Below are positions 51,314 to 61,586 of a stretch of DNA of 64,000 nucleotides, one piece after another (positions within the stretch are counted from its first letter, which is position 1; the number at the start of each line of letters is the position of its first letter). The notes below the pieces were generated by a model, which made no database searches, was not told where the DNA came from, and saw only the letters and a program-made list of their open reading frames with translations. The translations under genes and the position numbers were made by a program. Source of the DNA: Paraniabella hibiscisoli (GTDB lineage Bacteria > Bacteroidota > Bacteroidia > Chitinophagales > Chitinophagaceae); assembly GCF_022512515.1 (NCBI RefSeq), contig NZ_JAKWBK010000003.1, positions 1 through 64,000 of the forward strand, written 5' to 3'.

Positions 51314-52605
51314 ATGAAACGGATACTTTTATCAGGCGCGGCGATCATTTCTTTATGGTTCAATACAGCCGCACAAGATACTTTACAATTATCACGCAGC
51401 CAGTGTGAGGCTATTTTTCTAAAAGAAAACCTGTCCCTGCTGGCAGAACGCCTTAATATACCCATGGCGGAAGCGGAGGTGAAACAAGCTTCGTTATGGC
51501 CTAATCCACAATTCACGCTCGACGAGATTAACCTATGGGCAACAAGGCACCAAACCGGCGGACAGGAAGTATCTCCTCCTATCATCGGCAATTGGGGCAG
51601 AAATCAGCAGTATGCCGTGTCTGTGGAACAATTGATCTATACCGCAGGCAAACGAAAAAAACTGATGGCCTTGCAAAGCGTTGGCATAGACAAAGCACAG
51701 CAATACTTTAACGACCTGCTAAGAAATCTGAAGCTGGAGTTGCGCCGGCAAATAACAACATTACAACACCTGCAGCTCTCAGAGCAAATCTTTCAAACAC
51801 AGCTACAGTCTGTAAACGACCTGCTGCGCGCTTATGAACGACAACTCGATAAAGGGAATATAGCGGCTACGCAGGTTACCCGCCTGCAAAGCAAACAATT
51901 TGAATTACAGAAAGAACTATATGAATTACAGCAGCAAAACAACGACGTCCAAAAGGAGCTGAAACAACTACTTCATTTGCCACCTCAAACCCTGCTGAAG
52001 CTGGATATGGATCAATTTGAGAAAAACATTACAGATGAAACAATACCTACTTACCAGACCCTGGTAACTGAGGCTTCAGCACATCGTCCGGATTATAAAT
52101 TAGCGTTACTCGAAAAAACCTATTTTGAAAAATCATACACTTACGAGAAAGCTTTACGTACACCCGATGTAACCATCAACGGCAGCTACGACCGTAACGG
52201 AAGTACTATGCTGAACTTTGTAGGCTTTGGTGCGTCTATCGATCTTCCTTTTTTAATAAGAACCAGGGTAATATCCGCAAGGCAGAGCTAGGTATACAGC
52301 AAGCGAAAATAGTAGCGCAGCAATCGCTTCACAATGTAGAAACTGAAGTGGCGGCCAGTTATAAATCATTGCTGACTGCCCATAACTTTCACAAAGCCAT
52401 TGACCCCCTGTACCTGGAAAGACTTGACCAATCGCTTGAAGCGCATACCCGCAATTTTTTATCTCAAAATATAAACATGCTGGAGTACCTGGATTTCCTG
52501 GAGTCTTATCAGCAAAACAAGCAATCGATCCTGGACGCCTCCCGCGACCTCAATAATGCCGTTGAAGAGGTCAACTATGCATCTGGCACCGAGTTGATAC
52601 CCTAA
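51314..52605 (+). CDS. TolC-family outer-membrane factor, CusC/CzcC-like (one frameshift)
   Basis: The outer-membrane exit duct of a tripartite efflux pump. ATG 51314 gives MKRILLSGAAIISLWFNTAA as signal peptide. The mature protein has the repeated OEP pattern: SRSQCEAIFLKENLSLLAER, EVKQASLWPNPQFTLDEIN, LDKGNIAATQVTRLQSKQFE, then AHRPDYKLALLEK and FGASIDLPFF. One missing T near 52257 breaks the frame; the rest reads NIRKAELGIQQAKIVAQQSL and ends EVNYASGTELIP. About 430 residues. First gene of the efflux operon. An open frame extends upstream to 51287 without a better start. Confidence 0.88.
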
Positions 52606-52649
52606 TCGCCTTACACTCAAAATCCTAACCGATCTAATCAACATATCAT

Positions 52650-53727
52650 ATGCAAAGAATATTCTCATTTTATATAATTATTGCCCTTATCAGCGGCTGT
52701 AAAGAAAAAGAAGCAGCGCGGTTGTACAACAATTTTGCCTGGATAAAGAGCTTAAAGACATGATCACTATTGAAGAAGTAAAGGCCGAGCCCGTTGCTAC
52801 CGGTATCCATTTAATGGGAAGCGTAGAAGCCAATACAGACAAACAGGTTACCTACTCCAGCCTTACCAACGGTGTAGTACATAATGTATTTTTTCTTTAG
52901 GCGATAAAGTGCAAATGGGACAGGTATTGGCTGAAGTGAAGAGCGTGGAGTTGAATAGCCTGCAATCCGAATCAGGCAATATTGTTCAGCAGATCAAAAT
53001 AGCTGAAAGAAAACTGGAGAGTTTAAAAGACCTGCACAGCGATGGCATAGCATCGGCAAAAGAATTACAGGAGGCGCAAAGTGAGCTGGACATACTTAAA
53101 TCGGAGCAACAAAAAACCAGCGCTAATATGAGCCTGTACAATGCCAGCCCAGCACGGGGTGTATTCCAGGTAAAAGCTCCGTCAAGCGGTATTGTCACTT
53201 CCAAAAATATTGCACCAGGCACCCAGCTTAACTCAGAAACCGAGGCACTGTTCACAGTATCTAACCTTGACGAGGTATGGGTAATGGCCAATATTTACAC
53301 CAGTAATATCGCGGAGATAAAAGAAGCCATGCCGGTAGAGATCACCACGCTTTCTTATCCCGGTAAGATCTTCCACGGAAAAGTATCCCTGCTTTCCCAG
53401 GTAATGGATAACGATTCAAAAGTACTGCAGGCCCGTATTGTAATGCCCAATAAAGACCTGCTGTTAAAGCCGGGAATGATGGTGGATATTACCGCCATAA
53501 AAAATGAAACAACCATGCAGGTTTGCGTACCCGAGGCAGCCCTGGTATTTGACAATAACGAATATTATCTGCTGATCTATAAAGAAGACTGCAGTATAGA
53601 AGTACGCAAGGTGAATGCAGGCAACAGGAACAATAATAAAATCTACCTGCCCGAAGGTGTGACGCCTGGCGAAAAGATCATCACCCGCAATCACTTGCTT
53701 ATTTACCAGGCGCTTCAATCATTTTAA
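52650..53727 (+). CDS. RND efflux membrane-fusion lipoprotein, CusB/CzcB-like (two frameshifts)
   Basis: Periplasmic adaptor of the pump. ATG 52650: MQRIFSFYIIIALISGCKEK is a lipoprotein signal with Cys at 17. A missing base near 52714 and a missing T near 52895 split the N-terminus; repaired it reads EVKAEPVATGIHLMGSVEAN and VFFSLGDKVQMGQVLAEVKS, the first biotinyl-lipoyl-like half. A helical hairpin (QIKIAERKLESLKDLHSDGI) and the second half (FQVKAPSSGIVTSKNIAPGT) follow, then a beta-barrel (VEITTLSYPGKIFHGKVSLL). About 359 residues. It has no extra His/Met-rich metal-binding domain. Confidence 0.88.
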
Positions 53728-53800
53728 TCCTGCAACTACAAGCAAATTAACAGGCAATACCATTGCACCGGGATGGGTGTGTGATTAAATCACTATCAAC

Positions 53801-56800
53801 ATGACAAAGATCGTTCAGCAAATAGTTTCGTTCTCATTAAAAAATTATATAATCGTACTCTTTCTTACTGCCTTACTGGTGGTATCGGGAATAGTAGCCT
53901 ACCTGCATACGCCCATTGAGGCATACCCTGATGTAACCAATACCAGGGCGCGTATCATTACACAATGGCCGGGCCGTAGTGCGGAGGAAATAGAAAAATT
54001 TGTTACCCTGCCGCTGATGAAAGAACTGAACACGATCCCGAAAAAATCGGATGTACGTTCCATTTCCTTATTTGGCCTGTCGGTAGTTACCGTTCTTTTT
54101 GATGATGATGTAGACGACTTTTATGCGCAACAATACGCCGCTAACAGGTTACAGTCCGTTGATCTGCCCTATGGGGCCGACGCCAGTATAGAGCCGCCCG
54201 CAGGCGCTACCGGAGAAATATTTCGTTATGTGTTGAAAAGCAAACGGGATATTAAAGAACTTACGGCCATTCACGACTGGGTGGTAGAAAGAGAGCTGGT
54301 AGCGGTGCCTGGTGTATCCAATATCATCAGCTTTGGAGGGGAAGAAAAAATTTACGAGATCAAGATCAACCCAACAGAGTTAGCTAATTATGACCTCTCT
54401 CCTTTGGATGTTTACGACGCTGTAGCCAAAAGTAATATCAATGTGGGCGGCGATGTAATTGAAAGGGGCAACCAGGCCTATGTAGTAAGAGGTGTTGGCT
54501 TGCTGGAGCAGATAGAAGATATTGAAAATATCCTGATCAAAGTAAAAGCAAATACGCCGATCCTGGTAAAGCATGTTGCTCGTGTAGCCGTAGCGGCCAA
54601 ACCTCGGCTGGGCAAGGTTGGACTCCAGGATGACACCGACCTCGTACAGGGCATTGTAATGATGCTGCGCGGTGAAAACCCGGGAGATGTAATACCCAGG
54701 CTAAAAGAAAAGATCGCTGAACTCAACAACAGCACTTTACCACCCGATGTAAAAATAGAGCCCTTTATTGACCGTACCGAACTGGTAAATGCTACGGTAG
54801 ATACAGTAAGTAAAAATATTGTGGAAGGTATTCTGTTTGTATCCATCATTGTTTTCATCTTCCTGTTTAACTGGCGCACTACCTTAATCGTAGCTTCTGT
54901 GATCCCCCTATCCTTTCTTTTTGCGCTGCTCATGCTACGTATACAGGGGCTTCCTGCCAACCTTATTTCACTGGGCGCCATAGATTTTGGTTTATTGCTG
55001 GAGGGGACTTTGGTTATTGTGGAGTCTGTATTTGTAACTATGGAAGTAAGGGCTCACCAACTAGGGATGGAGCGGTTTAATAAAAGCAGCAAGCTGGGAC
55101 TGATACGTAAAGGAGCCGGTAGTGTGGGAGGTTATATTGTATTTGCACAGCTGATATTAATCGTAGCCCTAATACCTATATTCTCCTTTCAGAAAGTAGA
55201 AGGCAAAATGTTCCGTCCCCTCGCATTCACCCTGGGTTATGCCTTGCTGGGTTCGTTGCTTTTAAGCATTACTTATGTGCCGGCATTGTGCAGGCTCATG
55301 CTTACGAAAAATATCAGGGAGAAAGAAAATGTCATTTCGCGTTTCTTCAAAAACAACCTGTTTAAGTTGTTCCTTTGGAGCAATCGCCGGCGCAAATGGG
55401 TGGTACTCGGTTTTATCCTTATACTCGCCGGCTGCGCTGTGAGGTTTATGTTCTATGGAACCGAGTTTATCCCTAAACTCAACGAGGGAGCGCTATACGT
55501 TCGGGCAACATTACCCAATAGTGTTAACCTGCAGGAGTCGACCAGGCTGGCCGAAGAAATGAAAAGGAAGATCCGCGGCTTCGAAGAAGTAAAGTTTGTG
55601 CTTAACCAGGTAGGCCGGCCTAACGATGGCACCGACCCTACCGGTTTCTTCAATATAGAATTCCATATACAATTGCATCCGGAAAAGCAATGGAAACGTT
55701 CTTTGAAAAAAGATGAGATGGTGGAAGAAATGCGAAAATCGCTGGATGTGTACCCCGGTATTGTATTAGGCTTTAGCCAACCCATACAAGACAATGTGGA
55801 AGAGTATGTAGCAGGTGTAAAAAGTTCACTGGTGGTAAAGATCTATGGCAACAACCTGTTTGAGCTGGAGAAATATGCCGACCAGGTGGCCAATAGCATT
55901 CGTTCAGTTAAAGGTATTGAAGACCTCAACGTGTATCGCAATATCGGGTTACCCGAGTTGAGAATACAGCTGCACGATCATAAAATGTCGCGCTATGGCA
56001 TTGATATTGCCGATGCGCAGGCAGTAATAGAAATGGCCATTGGCGGCAGGGCGGCCACCAAATTCTACGAGGAAGAAAGAATGTTTGATGTACGGTTAAG
56101 GTTTGATAAGCCTTACCGGGATAACGAAGAGAAGATCGGTGAAATGATGATCCCTGCTGAAGATGGCAAGAAGGTACCTTTAAAAGAAATAGCTACTATC
56201 AGCTACATCACCGGTCCGGCATTTATTTACCGCGAAGGCAGCAGCCGCTATATTGCTGTAGGTTTTAGCATACAGGGCAGAGACCTGGGTAGTACGATTG
56301 CTGAAGCCAAAGCTAAAGTAGCTAAAGAAGTAAAAATACCCGTAAAGAACAAAATGACTTGGGCAGGCGAGTTTGAGAGTAAAGAAAGAGCCTCTCAGCA
56401 GCTTTCCGTTATTGTGCCGGCGGTATTATTACTGGTGCTTTTTTATTGTACTTCAATTTTGGTACTATTAAGGACACCCTCATTGCAGCCAGCACCATTC
56501 CTTTTGCATTTATCGGGGCTTTCTCTCCCTATGGATCACCCAAACGGTTTTTGGTATTTCAGCCGGTATTGGCTTTATTATTTTATTTGGTGTAAATACC
56601 ATTAACAGCATCATATTAATTGCAGTAATGAAGGAGAATATGCGGAGGATGGATTTAAAAGAAGCTATTTCCAACGGTGTTCATAGCCGTATCCGTCCCA
56701 TAGTCATGATCGCACTGATGGGGTCTATCGGTTTACTGCCCGCAGCCCTGTCAACCGGTATGGGATCTGAAGTGCAAAAGCCATTGGCTATTATGATCGT

Positions 56801-56900
56801 AGGCGGACTATTAATTTGTATGATACTATCACTTACCGTACTGCCGCAGATCTTTTATTTCAGCTACCGACGCAAGGCAACCAGGCATCAAAATCCATAA
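53801..56900 (+). CDS. Heavy-metal efflux RND transporter, CusA/CzcA family (two frameshifts)
   Basis: The inner-membrane proton-driven pump. It starts MTKIVQQIVSFSLKNYIIVL, then VSGIVAYLHTPIEAYPDVTN, QWPGRSAEEIEKFVTLPL and SLFGLSVVTVLFDDD, all HME-RND hallmarks. The TM4 proton-relay segment reads LGAIDFGLLLEGTLVIVES. Most CzcA/CusA proteins have DFGxxVDGAVxxVEN, so the first Asp and last Glu are kept and the middle Asp is Glu. Missing bases near 56440 (T run) and 56525 split the last TM block; repaired it reads FGTIKDTLIAASTIPFAFI and ISAGIGFIILFGVNTINSII. Ends FSYRRKATRHQNP, about 1034 residues. Substrate not deducible; probably Cu/Ag or Zn/Co/Cd. Confidence 0.9.
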
Positions 56901-56953
56901 CATTTATCGTCCCCGCAGGTACGATAGCACCATAAAGCAACTAAGGATCGCCT

Positions 56954-56988
56954 GCAACCCGTTATAGCATGCTATAGCAGGTTGCTTA
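56954..56988 (+). terminator. Probable terminator of the efflux operon
   Basis: GCAACC (56954-56959) and GGTTGC (56980-56985) enclose the palindrome TATAGCATGCTATA, followed by TTATTTT, 54 bases after the cusA-like stop. Confidence 0.6.
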
Positions 56989-57079
56989 TTTTCGTAGCGC
57001 ATTAAACAGATCGGGGCGCCGGTTAAAGCGTTAAAAGCTCTGTTCCTCCGGTACAATATACAGGCCCGCATGTAATTTG

Positions 57080-57087
57080 TATATTTG
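57080..57087 (+). promoter_or_regulatory. -7 element upstream of map
   Basis: TATATTTG (TAnnTTTG) lies 45 bases before the methionine aminopeptidase ATG. No clear TTG at -33. Confidence 0.5.
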
Positions 57088-57132
57088 CAATAGCACTAGC
57101 GGAGTGCTTATTATACCAATTAATCAGTCTAT

Positions 57133-57897
57133 ATGTCTATAACAAAAGAAGCAGAACTTGCAGGCATGCAAAAAGCGAGCGAAGCGGTAGCCTACGCGCT
57201 AAAAGAAATGGTCGCCTATGCGCAGCCGGGTATTACAACAAAGCAACTGGATGATTACGGTGCTGCTATTCTTGCCGATTTCGGGGCAAATTCAGCGCCC
57301 TATTTAACCTATGGTTTTCCTGGCTATACCTGCATCAGCGTTAATAATGAGTTTTGTCATGGTATTCCCTCCGATAAAAAAATATTGAAAGAGGGAGATC
57401 TTATAAACATTGATGTATCAGCTGAGCTGAACGGTTTCTGGTCGGACAACGGTAGCTCCTTTGTGCTGGGAGCAGACCTGCATCAGCATCAACAACTGGT
57501 AGATGCTTCTAAACAGATCTTATATAAAGCCATTTCCAATATTAAAGGCGGGGTTCGCATTTCAGATATCGGCCACCTTATTGAAACCGAAGCCAAAAAA
57601 CGCGGCTATCAAGTGCTTAAAAATCTTACCGGCCATGGCGTTGGCAGAAGCCTTCACGAAGAGCCGCTGGAAATAGCCAATTACAGGAACCCACATTATA
57701 CCCGGAAATTTAAGAAAAACCAGGTAATAGCTATCGAGACCTTTATTACTACGGCTTCGCGCTATGCAGATACTTTAGCTGATGGCTGGACGATGGTGGG
57801 TAATAAGGGCGGCTTTATGGCCCAACATGAGCATACCATAGTAGTTACCGATGGGCAACCGATGATACTCACGGAAATGAATGGTATATGGAATTAG
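57133..57897 (+). CDS. map: Methionine aminopeptidase, type I
   Basis: Removes N-terminal Met from nascent proteins. 254 residues, intact, starting MSITKEAELAGMQKASEAVA. The M24 fold is shown by YPCIS-type CISVNNEFCHGIPS, the metal ligands in LINIDVSAELNGFWSDNGSS (two Asp), GHGVGRSLHEEP (His), AIETFITT (Glu) and QHEHTIVVTDG (Glu). The canonical second-Asp motif is usually GDTSRTF; here it is SDNGSSF, a variant also seen in short Bacteroidota paralogues, so this might be a secondary Map rather than the housekeeping copy. It is a single gene with its own promoter. Confidence 0.9.
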   Translation: MSITKEAELAGMQKASEAVAYALKEMVAYAQPGITTKQLDDYGAAILADFGANSAPYLTYGFPGYTCISVNNEFCHGIPSDKKILKEGDLINIDVSAELNGFWSDNGSSFVLGADLHQHQQLVDASKQILYKAISNIKGGVRISDIGHLIETEAKKRGYQVLKNLTGHGVGRSLHEEPLEIANYRNPHYTRKFKKNQVIAIETFITTASRYADTLADGWTMVGNKGGFMAQHEHTIVVTDGQPMILTEMNGIWN

Positions 57898-57945
57898 CCG
57901 GGTGTAAGAAAAAACTCCCGGCTGAGACCCCGTCACAGATTGTCG

Positions 57946-58307
57946 TCAACCATCTGTTAGTTGCTTATGACGATTACCCCAAAATTCCAATTCTTGGATC
58001 ACCGGCTTTAACGCATACCCTATAGGGGTTAATTCGTATTCAACTCGTGGCGGTACTTCCGCATACACTGTCCTGCTTACTATTTTGTTTTCTTCCAGCT
58101 TACGCAACTGCAAGGTCAGCATCCGTTCGGTAATGTTGGGTAATTTCTTTTTAATTCTCCAAACCTGAGCTTACCGCCCAGTAACCATGAACATATCACT
58201 AAGGTCCATTGTCCCCCAATAATATTTGATGCATAAGCTTCCGGGCATTCATCACTCAAAGCGATTTTATTGGAGAAATTGGTTGACGATTGCTTAATCT
58301 TACTCAT
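57946..58307 (-). CDS. HxlR-family transcriptional regulator (one frameshift)
   Basis: A MarR-like winged-helix regulator, about 121 residues. The start is MSKIKQSSTNFSNKIALSDE, then the family motif ECPEAYASNIIGGQWTLVIC (HxlR Cys and GGxWT) and LLGGKLRFGELKR. One A missing near 58150 breaks the frame; repaired it reads KLPNITERMLTLQLRKLEEN and VEYELTPIGYALKPVIQELE, ending RHKQLTDG at 57946. The conserved Cys is used by some members to sense electrophiles or oxidants. It is divergent from the oxidoreductase gene, which it most likely regulates. Confidence 0.88.
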
Positions 58308-58370
58308 TACTTACATTTTTTATAGTACCTAACAATTGGGAGGCAATATACAAAACCTCTCAATGCGTAC

Positions 58371-58378
58371 TAGTTTTG
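58371..58378 (+). promoter_or_regulatory. -7 element of the oxidoreductase gene
   Basis: TAGTTTTG fits TAnnTTTG and sits nine bases before the first candidate ATG (58387) in the 79-base divergent gap, implying a very short leader or the later ATGs at 58393/58396. An HxlR operator should overlap it; I see no obvious perfect palindrome. Confidence 0.4.
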
Positions 58379-58386
58379 TATCAAAT

Positions 58387-58934
58387 ATGATCATGATGTC
58401 AAAGACGAAAACTTTAATAATTGTTACGCACCCACATATCAGCGAATCGGCGATGAACAAAAAATGGGTTGAGGAATTGCTTAAATTTCCTGAAAAATAT
58501 ACCGTACACCAGTTATATGAGGCTTACCCAAATGAAAAGATAGATGTTTTGGCCGAACAGCGCTTAGTTGAACAGCATGATAAAATTATTTTCCAATTTC
58601 CGTACTATTGGTTTAATTGTCCTTCTTTATTAAAAAAATGGTTTGATGAAGTTTTGACGCACGGATGGGCTTATGGTAGTAAAAGCGGGTATAGAATGAA
58701 AGGAAAAAAACAGCACTGGCTATATCCCTGGGGGTAGAAGAAAACGAATTAAGCAACTCCGGCATATACAAGTATACGCTACATGAACTCACAAGACCCT
58801 TTGAATTGAGTTTTGAATATGTTAAAGCCGATTACCAACCACCTTTTGCATTTTATGGGTTGGAGCATAATGCTTCTGCCAGCCATATTGCATGGGGTGT
58901 ACAACAGTATATGACCTTTCTGGAGGGATTCTAA
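58387..58934 (+). CDS. NAD(P)H-dependent flavodoxin-fold oxidoreductase (KefF/YwrO-like; one frameshift)
   Basis: Three in-frame ATGs (58387, 58393, 58396) precede SKTKTLIIVTHPHISESAMN, the FMN-binding start of the flavodoxin_2 family. IIFQFPYYWFNCPSLLKKWF and DEVLTHGWAYG are diagnostic. A missing A near 58707 breaks the frame; repaired it continues GKKTALAISLGVEENELS, RPFELSFEYVKADYQPPFAF and ends QQYMTFLEGF at 58934, about 180 residues. Family members reduce quinones or regulate K+ efflux. The divergent HxlR regulator is the classic partner, suggesting induction by quinones or electrophiles. Confidence 0.87.
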
Positions 58935-58999
58935 CCGTCCAGGGATTTAATCAGACAGTTCTTACCAGCTATAATAAAATGCACCAGGTTAATATTGGT

Positions 59000-59468
59000 A
59001 ACAAATACCGATAATGTCAAAGGCAACCTGGAGTTGAGTTTGGCGCCATTACCAGCTCATCCGCCATGGCACCCTCTATGTCAATTCCAGTACGTTGAAG
59101 GAAACTAATAACGATCATTTTATCATTGAAGGATCGGCAGATGGAGTGAGCTTTCAAGAACTTAGCAAAATAATCTTAAAGTCTGGCAATTCTGATACTT
59201 CATTAGATTACCTATTCACACTGGATCTTAGTACTACTTTTATTGCAGAGTTGATGGCAATAGGGCTGCTGGTACTTTTACCCTTCAGCAAAAAAAGGAA
59301 ACATCTTGCTCTCATCACTATTACTGGCTTAATGATGAGCACCCTATCGTGTAAGAAAGTGAATGATATTGATCCTAATGAGCAAAGTTTGTATGTTAGG
59401 ATCTTACAGGTTGATAAGGATGGGGGAAGAATTACTCAAAAGTGGTAAAGGCGCTGGTGAAACAGTAA
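59000..59468 (+). pseudogene. Decayed C-terminal remnant of a split-FN3 membrane-hairpin protein
   Basis: Fragments in shifting frames match the surface-protein module: QVNIGN (as in the LNIGN of the 39225 protein), VEFGAIT, then GTLYVNSSTLKETNNDHFII with W replaced by S. It continues in one frame with SGNSDTSLDYLF, TM1 FIAELMAIGLLVLL, FSKKRK, TM2 HLALITITGLMMST, LSCKKVN (Cys at 59350-59352) and LYVRILQVDKDGG; one missing A near 59430 hides the end KNYSKVVKALVKQ (stop at 59466-59468). No signal peptide or N-terminal domain is present upstream, so it is a truncated remnant, here beside an accessory region. Confidence 0.7.
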
Positions 59469-59490
59469 CTGTATTATTTTAATCAATTAA

Positions 59491-59526
59491 ATCAAAGCCA
59501 TGGCAAATATCATGGCTTTGATATTT
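59491..59526 (+). terminator. Terminator after the module remnant
   Basis: ATCAAAGCCATG and CATGGCTTTGAT, 12-bp perfect arms with an 8-base loop, followed by ATTTT. Confidence 0.85.
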
Positions 59527-59607
59527 TGCCGTATGCAGAACAAAATATCGGAATACTGTAAATTTGAACTATTCTTGAAAAGGGTCAAAGAAAAACATTA
59601 AGAAAAG

Positions 59608-61415
59608 ATGCAAGGAGAAGATTTAGATAAGTTAGTCGCCAAAATTATCTCAGGAGAAGTTGTTTTATTCGCAGGTTCAGGATTATCTCTATACGCGGGT
59701 TATCCAAGTGCCTGGAAACTCGCAGCAGATCTTTTAAGTCTTTTAGATAGTGAAGAGTTTGCAGAATCCAGATTTACTGAACAAAGTGATTTACTAGATA
59801 TCGCTCAAGTAATTGAAGACCTAAAAGGCAGAGATGTACTTGTCAATAAAATTAGTGAAATATTTGGTCGATCCACCGTAAAGAATTTCAAAGTCCATGA
59901 AATGATCGTCAAAATCCCGTTCATTAGAGACATAATTACAACGAACTACGACTATCTATTCGAAGCAGCTTATGGACCTTCGCTCCAGGCAATTGTTGAT
60001 ACATCTGATTTAGGGAATATCAACCAGCAGAAAGTAAACTTGTTCAAAATCCATGGCGATCCCGGCAATCCGGAAGCGATCGTTCTAACCAGGGATGACT
60101 ATGCTCGCTTTTACAGGCGAAATATAAACACACCCTTATTGAGTGTTATCCAGGAAAGGCTCACAACCAAAACCGTTTTATTTGTTGGCTATAGCTTACA
60201 GGACATTAATATCAGAGGTGAGTTCATGTACGCATTGGAAAGCCTCGGCACTAATGCTAAGGAGGCCTACCTTGTGTCTCCAAGTTGTACAAAATCCAAC
60301 CAGGTTTCCCTGAAAAAAAGGGGGTTAAATATCTCAGTTATTCCGGCGAACAATTCTTTAAGCTAATATTTGAGAAAATTTCTGATCGGATAATTGATGA
60401 CGCATTGAATAACAGGACAAGTCTTAACCATAGCGAAAGCTTCCTTCAAAGCCAAGATATCTATGTAGATTATGATACCAGCAAAGGACAGAGGGAAATT
60501 GCAAAAGCGGGATCTATCAGCGGTAAAGGAAAACAAATTATACAAATGACCTTTACAGATGAAGGCATTCACCAACAAATTCAAAGCCTGATTAAAGGAA
60601 TCGGAACCAGTAAAGTGTCCATTCCAGCTGAACACCTCATTTCAATAATCACAACAATAAACGGCATTAATATACCCTTATTCAAGGATGGAGTTTCTAT
60701 TGAGTTATTTAAAGAACCTAACAGAAAGGGCAACTTTGATATAAGATTTGAAGATGGCCTGGAAATAAATGACCTCCCATATGAAATCAATAAGTCTTCT
60801 GATCTAATTGAAATTAAAATAAATATAAAAACAGGCATATTGACGGTATCATTCAATCCCCAAAATGATCGCCCTGATGAAATGCCCATTACGTTAAACT
60901 TCAAACACAATCAAATCTGTTCTAATACTCTAGATGAAATTAATGCCTTCCATCTATTAAACAACTTTGCAGGAGCAAAACCCTTTACCATTTTCGCTGA
61001 GGGAAAAAAATCAAGATTTCATCTGAGGTCTGCAAAGGATATTATCGACAATGCCGCGAACCTACTACAGCACTTTAAAAATCTAAACTTTATAGAACAA
61101 CGCTTCAATATCAAATTCAAGAATTTAAAATTCAGCGATCAAACAACTCACAATATTGAAGTAGTGAAAAACCTTCTTGAACAAATAGATGGAAAGGAAA
61201 AGCTATTTGCTAAAAGAGGCGAACTCTATGCATTAGAGTCAGATAACTCCGCAGCTTACGATAAAGAAAACCTAGAAATCTTATTTGGTAAGAAGAGTTT
61301 TGAAATCCCTACCTACACAGAAACCTTTTATAACTTATTTGATCAAAAAATATCAGTAGGTTATTTATACATTAGAGTAATCAATGCTGTTTTCAAAAAC
61401 AAGGAAGATGTTTGA
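59608..61415 (+). CDS. SIR2-domain protein with unrecognised C-terminal domain, candidate defence effector (one frameshift)
   Basis: Two pieces join at a missing T near 60355 (PANN|FFKLIFEKISDRI), giving about 602 residues. The N-terminal SIR2_2-type domain has FAGSGLSLYAGYPSAW (GSGLS 23-27), ITTNYDYLFEAAYG (N113), NLFKIHGDPGNPEAIVLTRD (H149) and VLFVGYSLQDINIRGEF (193-209). The Asn and His typical of SIR2 NADase/deacylase sites are kept. The remaining about 350 residues (TINGINIPLFKDGVSIEL, NAFHLLNNFAGAKPFTIF, SRFHLRSAKDIIDNAANLL) form a domain I do not recognise, possibly a sensor. SIR2 domains act as NAD-depleting effectors in Thoeris, DSR and short-Argonaute systems. The gene is AT-rich compared with its neighbours and adjoins IS elements, suggesting transfer. 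Function is inference. Confidence 0.75.
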
Positions 61416-61586
61416 GGTCCTCCCATATTTAGTAGCAGCCTAAACTAGAAAATTGGCGCTATTTTCCTGAGATATTGTGCCTGCGTGCGGAATGATGTGT
61501 GGTTGCTTTTTTACTTTTTTTTCTTAACTCAATCCACACATCATTCCGAACGTAGGAGCCGCCGGCAGGCATAAGAAAAGTCTTTT

